Assembly (NCBI RefSeq): GCF_029946515.1
Contig: NZ_JARZHH010000031.1
Location: forward strand, 62,001 to 126,000
Length of the DNA stretch: 64,000 nt
Reading direction: 5' to 3'
DNA from: Polyangium sp. 6x1
Lineage (GTDB): Bacteria > Myxococcota_A > Polyangia > Polyangiales > Polyangiaceae
Below, piece after piece: positions 32,527-42,061 of this stretch. Both the position numbers and the translations under genes were made by a program. Position 1 is the first letter of the stretch; every line of letters starts with the position of its first letter. Under the pieces are notes generated by a model that saw only the letters and a program-made list of their open reading frames with translations, searched no databases and was not told the DNA's origin.

Positions 32527-34884
32527 TCAAACGAGGCGGAGACGCGGGCCCGTGGAGAACGCTGCGATGTGGCCGCTCTCCTCGACGACGTAGACGTCGC
32601 ACCGCTCGTCCACGCGGAAGAGATCGGGGACGAGGTCGGCGGGGACGCGGCCGAGGAGCTTTCCGTCGCGGGGGCGTACGACGAAGAGCTCGCTCTGCGG
32701 GACGAAGAGCGCGCCTGAGCGGAGCATGGGTTCGAGCCTTCGCGGGCGGTCGCCTTCGGCGCCGCCGAAGACGTGACGGTAACGGGTCGTGCCGTCTTTT
32801 GCGTCGATGGCTACGAGCTCGCCACCTTCGCTGTTGAGGATGACGGTGCCGTCGACGACGAGGCATGAAGCGGCCGAGGCGCAGGCGACGATGTCGAAGC
32901 GCTGGGCGCCTGTGGCGCGATCGAAGCCGACGAGGCCCGTGCCGCGTCGGCCGTGCGTCTGGATGACGACGGTGTCCGGCGCGAGCAGCGGCGCGCCGAG
33001 GGGGCGCGTCTCTGCGGGTAGATCGATGCTCCAGCGTGCGGCGCCGGTCCACGGGTCGATGTGGTGCAGCCCCGCGCTGCCGCGATCCACGAATGCACCG
33101 TCGCCGCTGACGGCGAAGAGCGCGTCGTGATCGACGGTCACGTGTGAGGCGAAGCGGCGACGATCGCAGAAGCGCCAGACGACCTCGCCTGTGAGCACGT
33201 CGAGTGCGACGAGCGCGGACTCGCCTGAGGCGACGACGAGCAGCTTGCCCGCGCGCCGCAGCCGGAACATGCCGCTTCGCCGCGATGCGTAGCGCCACCG
33301 CACCTCGCCGCCGTGCAGATCGATCGCGGCGAGGTGGCGCGCGCCTTCGCTCACGACGAGCATGCGCGGCAGGCCCGGTGTGCTCACGACGACACCTGAT
33401 GTGCTCGCGCCGGCGCGCGGCGTGAGGTTCGTCGTCCAGAGGACGTCGCCCGTCTGCAGGTCGTGCAGGTGGAGCGCGCCTTCGGCTTCCATGCGCGCGA
33501 GGCCGAGGGGCGTCATCACGCTCGCGGCGCGCGGCACGGGCCGCGACCATGCGAGCTCGCCGGTGCGACGATCGATGCAGGAGAGCTCGCGTGTGGCGCC
33601 GACGACGAGCGCGTCGCCGCAGAGGAAGGTGGCGCGCAGGTCGATCGAGGGGATCGCGGCGAACCAGCGCGGCGTGTAGCGCAGGCGGCTCGACGCGAGG
33701 GTCTCGTCCTCGGGCGGCTGCGGCGGTTGGCGAAGGGACGCGGCGAAGGCGCGGTAGCCTTCGGGGGCGTCGTTGATCTTGGAGTCGTCGCGCGTGAGGT
33801 CGCGCATGCGCTCGCCGAGCTCGCGCACCTTCGTGCGGAATGCGGAGAGGCGGAGGTTCTGCGACTGCGCGCGGTCGCGGCGTACGACGCTTCGCGCGAG
33901 GGCGCGACCGAAGGCGACGACGCTCTGCACGAGGGCGCCGACGTCGACGGCTGGGAACGTCCACACGTGGCCGCGCTCGTCGGCGCCGCGGCGCGGCATG
34001 CCGATCGTGAGCGAGGTGTGGCCCTCGCCCTGGATGCGCACGGCGCAGACGGCGCCGCCGATGGTGAGGCGACGGTAGTAAGGCCGGCCGAGCGCCCATG
34101 CGGAGAGCGCCTCGAGCGTGATCTCGACGAGCTGCTCGGCGAAGAGGAAGACGAACACGTCGGGCAGCTCGCGCGCGTGCTCGCCCACGATGACGCGTAG
34201 CTTGCCGCGGAAGAGGAGCGCGAAGAGATCGGCGCGCTGCACGGCCGTCTCCGCTGCCGCCGAGGGCGCGGGCGTGCGCATGAGGATGTCGGCCGCGATC
34301 GTGATCGGCACGTCACCCGTCGGCTCGACCGCGACGACGGCGGGCTCGGTGAGGTCTTCGCCTGCGCCGAAGGGCGAGCTCGCGGCGAGGTGCTCACGGG
34401 CCGCTGCGATGCGCGCGGCTTCTCCGTAGAGCTTGGACCTCGGGCCTTCGCCGTCGAGGGACGCGAGCGAGGCGATGGCGCTTTGCTCCGAGGGGCCCGC
34501 GAGCGCGGCGAGGGCGCCGAGGATCCGCGTGGAGAGCGCGTCGCCGTCGACGCGTCGCTCGTGGATCGCCACTTCGGGCTTCGAGCTCGTCTGCGCGAGG
34601 GAGACGAGCACGTCTCGCCCGGCGCGTTCGAGGCCGAGCTCCCAGGGCTCGCCGCCGAGGCTCACGCGGATGGCGGCGCGCCGCCTCCGGAAAGCGCAGA
34701 GGTCCGCGACAGAGTAAGCGAGGTCGATCACGAGCGAGGTCGCGTCTCGCTCGGGAAGGACGGTGGCAGAAGGGGCGCGATCGAGCACGAGGTCGAAGAG
34801 CGCGCGCAGTGCCGGGCTGTCGACCGAGGAGGTCGAAGCAGGCTGGATCTCGGGGCGTCGGGCAACGAGAGTTAGGCCGGTCAT
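32527..34884 (-). CDS. PQQ-binding-like beta-propeller protein, cytoplasmic
   Basis: 785 residues. No signal peptide or membrane helix. Residues 1-420 are an unassigned domain with helical and strand segments ('FVFLFAEQLVEITLEALSAW', 'YYRRLTIGGAVCAVRIQGEG'). Residues ~440-780 hold repeated 'LxxxDxxTGExxW' blades (CIDRRTGELAWSRPVP, LHDLQTGDVLWTTNL, AIDLHGGEVRWRY, ALDVLTGEVVWRF, HIDPWTGAARWSI, AIDAKDGTTRYRH). These mark a PQQ/WD-like eight-bladed propeller as in BamB or quinoproteins. Absence of a signal makes a soluble cytosolic scaffold more likely than an oxidoreductase. Its start diverges from the next gene; TAGCAT lies 11 nt before the ATG. Confidence 0.78.
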   Translation of the reverse strand: MTGLTLVARRPEIQPASTSSVDSPALRALFDLVLDRAPSATVLPERDATSLVIDLAYSVADLCAFRRRRAAIRVSLGGEPWELGLERAGRDVLVSLAQTSSKPEVAIHERRVDGDALSTRILGALAALAGPSEQSAIASLASLDGEGPRSKLYGEAARIAAAREHLAASSPFGAGEDLTEPAVVAVEPTGDVPITIAADILMRTPAPSAAAETAVQRADLFALLFRGKLRVIVGEHARELPDVFVFLFAEQLVEITLEALSAWALGRPYYRRLTIGGAVCAVRIQGEGHTSLTIGMPRRGADERGHVWTFPAVDVGALVQSVVAFGRALARSVVRRDRAQSQNLRLSAFRTKVRELGERMRDLTRDDSKINDAPEGYRAFAASLRQPPQPPEDETLASSRLRYTPRWFAAIPSIDLRATFLCGDALVVGATRELSCIDRRTGELAWSRPVPRAASVMTPLGLARMEAEGALHLHDLQTGDVLWTTNLTPRAGASTSGVVVSTPGLPRMLVVSEGARHLAAIDLHGGEVRWRYASRRSGMFRLRRAGKLLVVASGESALVALDVLTGEVVWRFCDRRRFASHVTVDHDALFAVSGDGAFVDRGSAGLHHIDPWTGAARWSIDLPAETRPLGAPLLAPDTVVIQTHGRRGTGLVGFDRATGAQRFDIVACASAASCLVVDGTVILNSEGGELVAIDAKDGTTRYRHVFGGAEGDRPRRLEPMLRSGALFVPQSELFVVRPRDGKLLGRVPADLVPDLFRVDERCDVYVVEESGHIAAFSTGPRLRLV

Positions 34885-34985
34885 CCGTGGGCCGAATGCT
34901 AGAGAGGCTTCCGTCGCTTCCTAAGTTTTGTGCATCGATCGTCGCGGAGTGGACAAACCGATGGAGTGTCGCTAGGAGCCCCTGC

Positions 34986-36437
34986 GTGCCGGTTTCTTGG
35001 CCGCGCGCCCTTGGAATTGCCGTGCTCGGCGCGGCGCTCGCGCTGGTGCCGGCGCTCTTCCTGTACGGCTTCACGGTCGACGACGCGCTCATCCCGGCGC
35101 GTTACGCGACCCACGTCGCGCGTGGCCTCGGCTACCGCTGGAACGCCCACGGGCCGATCACCGACGCCGTCACGCCGCTCGGATTTCCGTACCTGCTCGC
35201 GCCCTTCGCCGCCCACGGTCCGCTCGACGCGCTCGCCGCGGCGAAGGCCCTCGGGCTGCTCGCATGGACAGCGGCGGCGGCGCTGCTCGCGGTCACGATG
35301 GATCGTGCCTCTACTTCTTCCCGCGCGCGCTGGTGTGCGCTCGTGATGTTGCCCGCATCGGCCCCGCTCGCGGCGTGGAGCGTCGCGGGGCTCGAGACGG
35401 GCTTTGCGACCGCGCTCGTGTCGATCGCGGTGTGCCTCGTCGCGCTCGGGCGCCCGAGGGGAGGCGCGGTCCCGCTCGGGCTCGCGGCTGCGCTTCGACC
35501 GGAGCTCTTGCCGTTCGTGCTCGTCGTCGCGATCACGCCGCCGCCGAGGGAGACGATGCGCCTCGGACGCGCGGAGATGGTTCGTGCGGGGCTCGCTGCG
35601 GCGCCCTTCTTCCTCGTTGTTGCGATTCGCCTCGCCGTGTTCGGTCGTCCGACGCCGCTCGCCGTGCTCGCCAAGCCCTCGGATCCATGGCTCGGCGCGA
35701 AGTACGCGCTCGCGTGTTTCCTGCTCACGGGACCGCTGGCGCTCGTCGCGCCGCGCGCGCTCGTGCGGTCGACTTCGTTCGTGCGGGGCCTCGTGCTCGC
35801 CGTCGCGGTCCACTTCGCAGCGGTCGCGGTCGCGGGAGGGGACTGGATGCCGCTCTCGCGCCTCGTCGTCCCCGTGCTCCCCGCGGTGATCCTCGCCGCT
35901 GCGCACCTCGCCTCCGTCGCGGACGCGCGCGTGACGGCGGCGCGCGTCGCGCTCGCGCTCGCGGGCGAGCTCTTCGTCATGATCAAGATCGGCCCCGCGG
36001 CCGCGCGTGTCGGTTCGGATCGCGCCGCGCTCGTGCGCGAGCTCCGTCCTGCGCTCGAAGGCGCGCGCGTCGTGGCTTCGCTCGACGCCGGCTGGGTCGG
36101 CGCTGCGACCGAGGCGAACATCGTCGATCTCGCGGGGCTCACGGATCCGGCGATCGCCGCCTTGCCCGGCGGGCACACGACGAAGCGGATCGCGCCGGCG
36201 ATGCTCGACGCGCGCGGCGTGGACACGCTCGTCCTCTTGCTCGCGCCGGGCGCGCGCGTCGAGGCGCCGTGGACGGCGTCGATCTTCGATCGCGGCGTCG
36301 AGGCGCGGATCGCGAGTTTTCCGGAAATGGCCTCGAACTTCGTGGTGACCGCGGAGAGCCGTGTGCCCGGGTTGCCCTACCTCGTGCTGCGTCGACGGGG
36401 CGACGCGGCGACGGACGTTACGGGCGAAGCCCCTTGA
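34986..36437 (+). CDS. Multi-pass membrane protein, GT-C glycosyltransferase-like
   Basis: 483 residues from GTG 34986 (GGAG 7 nt upstream). The frame is open upstream, but the preceding residues look non-coding. An acidic pair in the first periplasmic loop, 'TVDDALIPARYATHVARG', with 'GYRWN' downstream, is the DDA/G-x-x-x-N arrangement of lipid-linked-sugar transferases of the GT-C fold. About nine hydrophobic helices follow, then a soluble C-terminal domain (about 340-483) with 'GARVVASLDAGWVGAATE' and 'NIVDLAGLTDPAIAAL', resembling domains in O-mannosyl-type membrane proteins. Donor and acceptor are unknown. It is 31 bp upstream of the dynamin-like GTPase on the same strand. Confidence 0.7.
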   Translation: MPVSWPRALGIAVLGAALALVPALFLYGFTVDDALIPARYATHVARGLGYRWNAHGPITDAVTPLGFPYLLAPFAAHGPLDALAAAKALGLLAWTAAAALLAVTMDRASTSSRARWCALVMLPASAPLAAWSVAGLETGFATALVSIAVCLVALGRPRGGAVPLGLAAALRPELLPFVLVVAITPPPRETMRLGRAEMVRAGLAAAPFFLVVAIRLAVFGRPTPLAVLAKPSDPWLGAKYALACFLLTGPLALVAPRALVRSTSFVRGLVLAVAVHFAAVAVAGGDWMPLSRLVVPVLPAVILAAAHLASVADARVTAARVALALAGELFVMIKIGPAAARVGSDRAALVRELRPALEGARVVASLDAGWVGAATEANIVDLAGLTDPAIAALPGGHTTKRIAPAMLDARGVDTLVLLLAPGARVEAPWTASIFDRGVEARIASFPEMASNFVVTAESRVPGLPYLVLRRRGDAATDVTGEAP

Positions 36438-36468
36438 TCCGAGGCCGCGGCCGGCCTTTGATGCGGCC

Positions 36469-39009
36469 ATGGCGCGGCTCGTCGAAAGCCTTTCGAACTT
36501 CTTCGGGCGGGTCGAAATCCTGGCGCGCGGCCTCGAAAACGAGCGCCGCGCTGCGGAGATGGCGCTCGCGCGGGGCCGCCCGCTCGAAGCGCGCGACCTC
36601 GCGCGGACCATCCTCGCGAGCGTGCCCGGCTCGCCGCTCGGGCTCGCGCTCTGGGCCGACGCCGCCGAGGACGCGGGCCTCGATCACGAGGCCGCCGAGG
36701 CGCTCGCCGAGCTCGCGACGCTCGTCCCCTGGCGCGCCGACGTGTGGCTCAGGCTCGGTCAGGCGCGTGCGCGCATGGGCGACGTGCGCGCGGCCGAGGC
36801 GCTCGAGCGCGCCGCCGACGCGCCCGAGGAGCGTGAAGCCGCGCGGCTCGCGCTGCTCGATCTGTGTGATCGTGACCTCTGGGCCGGAGATCCGGCGCGG
36901 GCTGGCCGCTGGCTCGATCGCATCGGTACGTCGCTCGCGGCCCTCGCGACGACGGGGACCGAGCTGCCCGCGGCGCCCGATCGCGAGGTGGCCTTGCGGC
37001 GCGCCGAGTGCGCGCTCGCGCTGGGCGACGTGGCCACGGCTGCGCGGTATGCGCCCGTCGTCGATCCCGAGCGGATCGACGGCCGCGGCGCGCTCGTCCG
37101 CGCGCGGCTCGCGTTCGCACAGGGGCAGTGGTCGACCGCGCTCGACCTCGGCTTGCGCGCCTGCATCCTCGACGCGTCGGGCTCCGCGGAGCTGCTCTCC
37201 GCGCTCATCGCGGGCTGCCGCGATGTCGTGCTCGTCGATCGGGCGCGTCGCGTCGTGACCGCGGCCGGCCTCATCGAGGAGCCCGCGTGGGCCGCGGCGT
37301 TCGCGTTCGCCGAGGGCCGCCGTGCCGATGCGCGCGCCGCGCTCTCGCGAGGCCTCTCCGCCGGGCACGCGGGCGCCGCCGCCGCGCTGCTCCGGCTCGC
37401 CACCGAGACGCGGGACCTCGACGCCTTGCACGCGCTCGCGGCGCGCGATCCGGGCCGCCTGCCCGAGGACCTGCGCACGCTCCGCGAGGGCGCCGTGCTC
37501 GCGGCCGAGGGGCGTCATCGCGCGGCGCTCGCCAAGCTCGAGCGCGTCTCGGGCGAGGCGGCGGCGTGGTCGGCCGAGATCGCGAGCGGCATCATCCGGA
37601 GCTGGGTCCCGGAGGATGGCATCGCCTCCTGGCCCGACTTGCTCGACGAGCTCGGCCGCTCTGCGCGCGCGCTCGAACGGCTCGACGTGGTCACGGGCGT
37701 CGAGGCGATCGCCGTCGAGCGTGAGCGCCCGCTGCGCGTCGCCGTCGTGGGCGAGTTCAACGCCGGCAAGAGCACGTTCCTGAACGCGCTGCTCGGCGAG
37801 GACGTCGCGCCGACGGGCGTCTTGCCGACGACCGCGACGATGCACTGGGTCGCGTGGGCGCCGGATCCCTTCGCGCGGATCGTGGTGCGCGGCGCGCCCG
37901 ATCGCGTCGTGCCGCATGTCGGCTTGAAGGCCGCGTTGAAGAGCCTCGCGGCGAGCGGCGAGCGGGTCGAGCGCGTCTTCATCTACGCGCCGATCGAGCG
38001 GCTCAAGCGCGTGGAGATCCTCGACACGCCGGGCTTCAACGCGCCCGATCCCGATCACATCGCCGCGGCGCGGCAGGCCTTCGACGAGGCGCACGTCGCC
38101 GTCTGGCTGCTCGATGCGAGCGGGCCGATGAAGGAGAGCGAGCGGCGCGTGCTCTCCGAGATCAAGGGCCTCGGCGTGCCGGTGCAGATCCTCGTCAACA
38201 AGGCCGATCGCCTCTCGCCCGACGAGCTCGCGCGTGTCCTCGTGCACGTGCAGACGAGCCTCGAAGAGACCGGGATCGGCTCCTACGCGCCGCCGCTCGC
38301 GTTCTCGGCGCGCCTGTCCTTGAAGGGCAAGCTCGGCGACGCGGCCGCGCTCGAAGCTTCGGGGTGGGCGGGCGTCGAGTCGCTCTTCGCCGAGCGGATC
38401 GTCGATCGCTCCGCGGAGCTGCGCGAGCGAGCCCTCCGCCGCAGGGCGCTGCGCATCGCGCGCGAGCTCGCGTCCGTCGCGTCGGCGCGCGCCGCGGAGG
38501 ATCGCGAGAAGATCGAGGAGACGCGCGCGACGCACGAGGCGTGGCGTGCGTCCGCGGCGAAGCTTCGTCACGATCGACGCACGATCGCGGCCTCGATCGA
38601 GAAGGCGCTCGAGCCTGCGCGGCGCATGCTCGCGACCGATCTGCGCCCCCTCGGCGATCTCACGGACGAGCGAAAACGCACCGATCCTGGACTCGAGGCG
38701 TATGTCGAAGAGCGCTTCGTTTCCAGGCTCACGGACCCCTTGGTGCAGGAGATCGCGCGGTATGCCGGCGTCACGGCGTCGCCCGCGGCCATGGCCTCCG
38801 TGCGCGCCGCGCTCATGGGCGCGGTGGCGGCGCTGGAGGGGCTGGCCGAGCGCGTCGATCGGCCGCTCGGGCGCGTGATCGAAGCCGCGATCGTTGCCTT
38901 CGCGTCGGCGCTCGTGGCGGCGGCGGAGGTGGGCCTGCCCGCCGCGCCGTTCGCGCTCATCGAGCAACGCGCGGCGATGGTGGAGCGCGCGCTCTCCGCG
39001 AAGGCGTGA
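36469..39009 (+). CDS. TPR-dynamin-like GTPase
   Basis: 846 residues from ATG 36469; the open frame starts earlier but overlaps the previous gene. Residues 1-390 are helical TPR-like repeats ('ALARGRPLEARDLARTILAS', 'LGQARARMGDVRAAEALERA'). The GTPase domain begins about 420: G1 VGEFNAGKST (about 427-436), G2 in LPTTATMH, G3 DTPG (about 521), G4 NKAD (about 577). After it comes a long helical stalk region (about 640-846) with an amphipathic/hydrophobic stretch 'IVAFASALVAAAEVGLPAAP'. Bacterial dynamin-like proteins bind and remodel membranes. The large TPR front is unusual and may recruit partners. It sits in an apparent operon behind the GT-C-like gene. Confidence 0.82.
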   Translation: MARLVESLSNFFGRVEILARGLENERRAAEMALARGRPLEARDLARTILASVPGSPLGLALWADAAEDAGLDHEAAEALAELATLVPWRADVWLRLGQARARMGDVRAAEALERAADAPEEREAARLALLDLCDRDLWAGDPARAGRWLDRIGTSLAALATTGTELPAAPDREVALRRAECALALGDVATAARYAPVVDPERIDGRGALVRARLAFAQGQWSTALDLGLRACILDASGSAELLSALIAGCRDVVLVDRARRVVTAAGLIEEPAWAAAFAFAEGRRADARAALSRGLSAGHAGAAAALLRLATETRDLDALHALAARDPGRLPEDLRTLREGAVLAAEGRHRAALAKLERVSGEAAAWSAEIASGIIRSWVPEDGIASWPDLLDELGRSARALERLDVVTGVEAIAVERERPLRVAVVGEFNAGKSTFLNALLGEDVAPTGVLPTTATMHWVAWAPDPFARIVVRGAPDRVVPHVGLKAALKSLAASGERVERVFIYAPIERLKRVEILDTPGFNAPDPDHIAAARQAFDEAHVAVWLLDASGPMKESERRVLSEIKGLGVPVQILVNKADRLSPDELARVLVHVQTSLEETGIGSYAPPLAFSARLSLKGKLGDAAALEASGWAGVESLFAERIVDRSAELRERALRRRALRIARELASVASARAAEDREKIEETRATHEAWRASAAKLRHDRRTIAASIEKALEPARRMLATDLRPLGDLTDERKRTDPGLEAYVEERFVSRLTDPLVQEIARYAGVTASPAAMASVRAALMGAVAALEGLAERVDRPLGRVIEAAIVAFASALVAAAEVGLPAAPFALIEQRAAMVERALSAKA

Positions 39010-39124
39010 GCGGCCCGGTCAGGAAAAACGCGCCGAGGCCTACCGGCCGCGCATTTCATGCTCCCGGCGCGCCTTCGCGCGGGTATCATCGCGCCGAAGA
39101 ATTTTGCAGGATCGAGGCAAGATC

Positions 39125-40855
39125 ATGGATGTGTCGTCTGGCGGAAGTGGTCACGTGCAGAAGCGAAATCTCTTTCGGCGGGGCCTCTCCGGCGCGCTCG
39201 CGCTCGCGCTCGGCGTCGTCCTGACCACGCCCTCCTGCTCCGTCATCGTCGATACGAGCACGAAGCAGTGCGACGTGAACACCGACTGCCCGAACGGCAT
39301 GAAGTGCGAGGCAGGGGTCTGCGTCGGCGGCGGCGACGTCCTTTGCGCGAAGACGGCCGACTGCGAGACGATCGGCGCGGGGCAGTTCTGCCGCAAGGCG
39401 CCTGGCAACGCGTCCGGCGTCTGCAGGCCGCTGCTGTCCCCCGAGTGTCAGGTCGTCGAGGGGGATCCGACGGCCGACAACGTCTTCCTGATCGGCTCGA
39501 TCCACCCGACGACGGCGACGGGCTTCGACGGCGAGGTCGGCATCTCGATGGAGAATAGCGTCCGGGTCGCGATCCGGGAGATCAAGCAGAACGGCGGCCT
39601 GCCGCTGGCCGGGCAAGCGGGCACGCGCCCCGTCGTGATGATCGGCTGCACCGACGCGGGCGAGGGCAGCGTGAGCATCAAGGCGGCCAGGCACCTCATC
39701 GACGACCTCGGCGTCCAGGCCATCATCGGCGGCGCCTTCAGCAGCGTCGCGATCGAGACGGCCACGGAGGAGACCATCAAGAAGGACGTGCTCTTCATCA
39801 GCGCGTCCGCCACGGGCATCGCGTTGACGAGCCTCGCCGACAAGCCGGCGGGCGCGACGGCCGGGCTCGTGTGGCGCACCGTTCCTTCGGACATCTTCCA
39901 GGCGAACGCGCTCACGCAATACGTGTCGAAGCTCGAGGACCAGGTCCGCATGGACCTCGGGCTGGGGGACGAGCCGACCAAGATCGCGCTCGTCCACAAG
40001 GGGGACGCCTACGGCACGGGCCTCCGAAACGCCCTCCAGTCGACGCTGACGTTCAACGGCAAGCCCGCGCTCAGCAACGGCGCGAACTTCCTCGTCGTCG
40101 ACTACGGCGATCCCGAGGGCACGACCAAGTACCCCGAGGCGATCGCAGCGGTGAAGGAGCACGGCTCGCACATCGTCCTGCTGTTCGGGACGAGCGAGGC
40201 GGCCTCGTCGCTCTATGGCGCGATCGAGATCGGGTGGAACACCGCGCTCGGGTACAAGCCGCGCTACGTCTTCTCCGACTCGAACTACAACACCGGCGCG
40301 CTCGCGAGCGCCATCGACGTCGGGGCGGATGCAATGGCAAAGGCCGATTGGCGCAGGCGCACCACGGGCGTCGTGCCCGGTCCGCAAGACACCGACATGA
40401 ACTACCAGTACTTCGTGACGGCGTACGCGGGGAATTTCGGGAGCGACAACGGCGACCCCTCGATCCTCGGCGCGGCGAGCGCGTACGACGCCGCCTACTT
40501 GCTGTTCTACAGCGCGGCGACGATCTCCGACGGCATCCTCACGGGCCGAAAGCTCGCCGTGGGGATGACGAAGATGTCGAACGCAGACCCCGTGGACGCC
40601 GTGATCAACGCCGGCCAATTGCAGCTCAGCGATACGATGAACAAGCTCGTGTCGGGAACGTACAAGACCATCGATTACAACGGCGCCTTCGGCCCGCTCA
40701 ACTTCGATCCCGAGACGAATGATCCCGCGGCGAACGTCCAGGTGTTCTGCCTGTCCGACGATGGAACCGGCAAGACCAAGGAGCAGCTCTCCGGGTTGTA
40801 CTACGAAGCTGAATCGCAGACGCTCAAGGGCGTGTTCACCGACGCCTGCAAGTAA
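39125..40855 (+). CDS. Lipoprotein with Cys-rich segment and type-1 periplasmic-binding fold
   Basis: 576 residues from ATG 39125; GTG 39155 is an alternative closer to the signal peptide. The signal 'RGLSGALALALGVVLTTPSC' ends in a lipobox-like TPSC. A Cys-rich module (about 48-110: CDVNTDCPNGMKCEAGVC, CRKAPGNASGVC) resembles the DxxCP modules common in myxobacterial surface proteins. Residues ~120-560 match leucine/isoleucine/valine-binding-type domains: 'VFLIGSIHPTTATGFDGEVG', 'IGCTDAGEGSVSIKAARHLI', 'QAIIGGAFSSVAIETATE', 'SDSNYNTGALASAI'. No ABC permease is adjacent, so it may be a sensor or scavenger. TATCAT at 39083-39088 is a candidate -10. A strong terminator follows. Confidence 0.82.
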   Translation: MDVSSGGSGHVQKRNLFRRGLSGALALALGVVLTTPSCSVIVDTSTKQCDVNTDCPNGMKCEAGVCVGGGDVLCAKTADCETIGAGQFCRKAPGNASGVCRPLLSPECQVVEGDPTADNVFLIGSIHPTTATGFDGEVGISMENSVRVAIREIKQNGGLPLAGQAGTRPVVMIGCTDAGEGSVSIKAARHLIDDLGVQAIIGGAFSSVAIETATEETIKKDVLFISASATGIALTSLADKPAGATAGLVWRTVPSDIFQANALTQYVSKLEDQVRMDLGLGDEPTKIALVHKGDAYGTGLRNALQSTLTFNGKPALSNGANFLVVDYGDPEGTTKYPEAIAAVKEHGSHIVLLFGTSEAASSLYGAIEIGWNTALGYKPRYVFSDSNYNTGALASAIDVGADAMAKADWRRRTTGVVPGPQDTDMNYQYFVTAYAGNFGSDNGDPSILGAASAYDAAYLLFYSAATISDGILTGRKLAVGMTKMSNADPVDAVINAGQLQLSDTMNKLVSGTYKTIDYNGAFGPLNFDPETNDPAANVQVFCLSDDGTGKTKEQLSGLYYEAESQTLKGVFTDACK

Positions 40856-40875
40856 AGCGGCGCGCGGAAACGAAC

Positions 40876-40903
40876 AAAACGCCGCCCTCCGGGGCGGCGT
40901 TTT
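40876..40903. terminator. Bidirectional intrinsic terminator
   Basis: AAAACGCCGCC (40876-40886) pairs with GGCGGCGTTTT (40893-40903) over a 6-nt loop. T-runs on both strands make it work in either direction, chiefly for the binding-fold lipoprotein gene. Confidence 0.85.
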
Positions 40904-40936
40904 CCTTTCGAATGCGCTCGCGAACGTGTGGACACG

Positions 40937-40968
40937 AAAAAGGCCGCGGGCCCTCGGGCCGCGGCCTT
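40937..40968 (-). terminator. Intrinsic terminator for the kinase/TPR-PEGA unit
   Basis: AAGGCCGCGG (40940-40949) and CCGCGGCCTT (40959-40968) form a perfect 10-bp stem. Read on the minus strand it ends in a run of U (40937-40941). Confidence 0.8.
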
Positions 40969-40990
40969 CGTTCGTGGGCGGGGAGGGGAG

Positions 40991-42061
40991 TTAGAAGCTG
41001 CCCTTGAGCGTAACACCCGTCGGCGAAACACCGACGTCGACGCGCTTGATCAGGCCCGTCTTCGGTTGCTCCTTTGCAGGCCCGGGATCACGCACCGTGA
41101 AGTAGAGCGTCACAACGCCCGCCACGACCGCAGCGCCCGTGAAAATGTCGCTGACGAGCGCGAGGGTCCCCGTGGAGCTCGAAGCATCGTCGAGCTGCGT
41201 CTTCGTCGCGCCCGAGTCGGGCTTGCGCAGATCCGCGAGCTCGCCGCTCTTCGACAGCGCGAGCGCGCCCGTGGCGATCGCGCCGACCGCGAGCGCGCCC
41301 GTCACGCCCCATCCGGCCCACGGGATCGACTTCGGGGGCGGGGGAGGCGGAACCACGGGCCCGGTGTTCGTCGCCGACGCCGTCGGCGCCGTCGTCGTCG
41401 GGAGCGTCGTCGGCACGGTCCCCGTATCGACCGGCTTCGTCGCGATCTCGGCCAGGTCGAGCGTCACCTTCTCCGCGTCGAAGCTCGCCACCTCGATGGT
41501 CCGCGACGCGCTCGTCCGGCCTTCTTTCGTCGCCACGATGCGATGGCGACCGGGGTTCACGAGCAGCGGCTTCGCGAAGGGCGACTTGCCGACGGGCACG
41601 TCGTCGATCGTCACGTCCGCGTCCGGGACGCTCGTCACGATCTCCACGCGCGCGACGCGGGTGCGCAGCTTCTCGATGTCCTTGTCGACGTCGGCGCGGC
41701 GCTTCGGATCGATCGTCGCGCCGCCCTCGGCCAGGTACTTCTCGAACGAGACGAGCGCGTTCGCGTAGTCCTGGAGCTGGAAGTAGACGTTCCCGATGTT
41801 GTAGAGGACGTTGTAATTCGGGGCGAGCTCGTACGCGCGCCGGAACTCGATGAGCGCGGCGCGGTAGTCACCTTCGCCGAAGAGCTCGATGCCGCGCTTG
41901 AAGCGCCGCGACGCTTCTTCCTTGGCTTCTTTCGTGGGTTCGGCTTGCGGCGCGGGGGCCGCCGCCGGGGCCCCGCCTGCGGGCTGCTGGGCCGAGACGA
42001 CGAGGGGCACGACGGGGAGAGAGAGGGCGACCGCGAGGGCGATACGTCGGGATGTCTTCAT
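40991..42061 (-). CDS. TPR and PEGA domain membrane protein
   Basis: 356 residues; ATG 42061 shares one base with the kinase stop (TGATG). A signal peptide (about 1-25, 'RIALAVALSLPVVPLVVSAQ') leads to two or three TPR units ('RFKRGIELFGEGDYRAALIE', 'NVLYNIGNVYFQLQDYANAL'). A PEGA domain follows at about 150-205 ('VEIVTSVPDADVTIDDVPVG', 'LLVNPGRHRIVATKEGR'), then a Pro-rich linker and two hydrophobic helices near the C terminus. This layout is common in myxobacterial periplasmic proteins of unknown function. Coupling to a kinase that also carries a PEGA domain suggests the two work at the same envelope site. Confidence 0.82.
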   Translation of the reverse strand: MKTSRRIALAVALSLPVVPLVVSAQQPAGGAPAAAPAPQAEPTKEAKEEASRRFKRGIELFGEGDYRAALIEFRRAYELAPNYNVLYNIGNVYFQLQDYANALVSFEKYLAEGGATIDPKRRADVDKDIEKLRTRVARVEIVTSVPDADVTIDDVPVGKSPFAKPLLVNPGRHRIVATKEGRTSASRTIEVASFDAEKVTLDLAEIATKPVDTGTVPTTLPTTTAPTASATNTGPVVPPPPPPKSIPWAGWGVTGALAVGAIATGALALSKSGELADLRKPDSGATKTQLDDASSSTGTLALVSDIFTGAAVVAGVVTLYFTVRDPGPAKEQPKTGLIKRVDVGVSPTGVTLKGSF

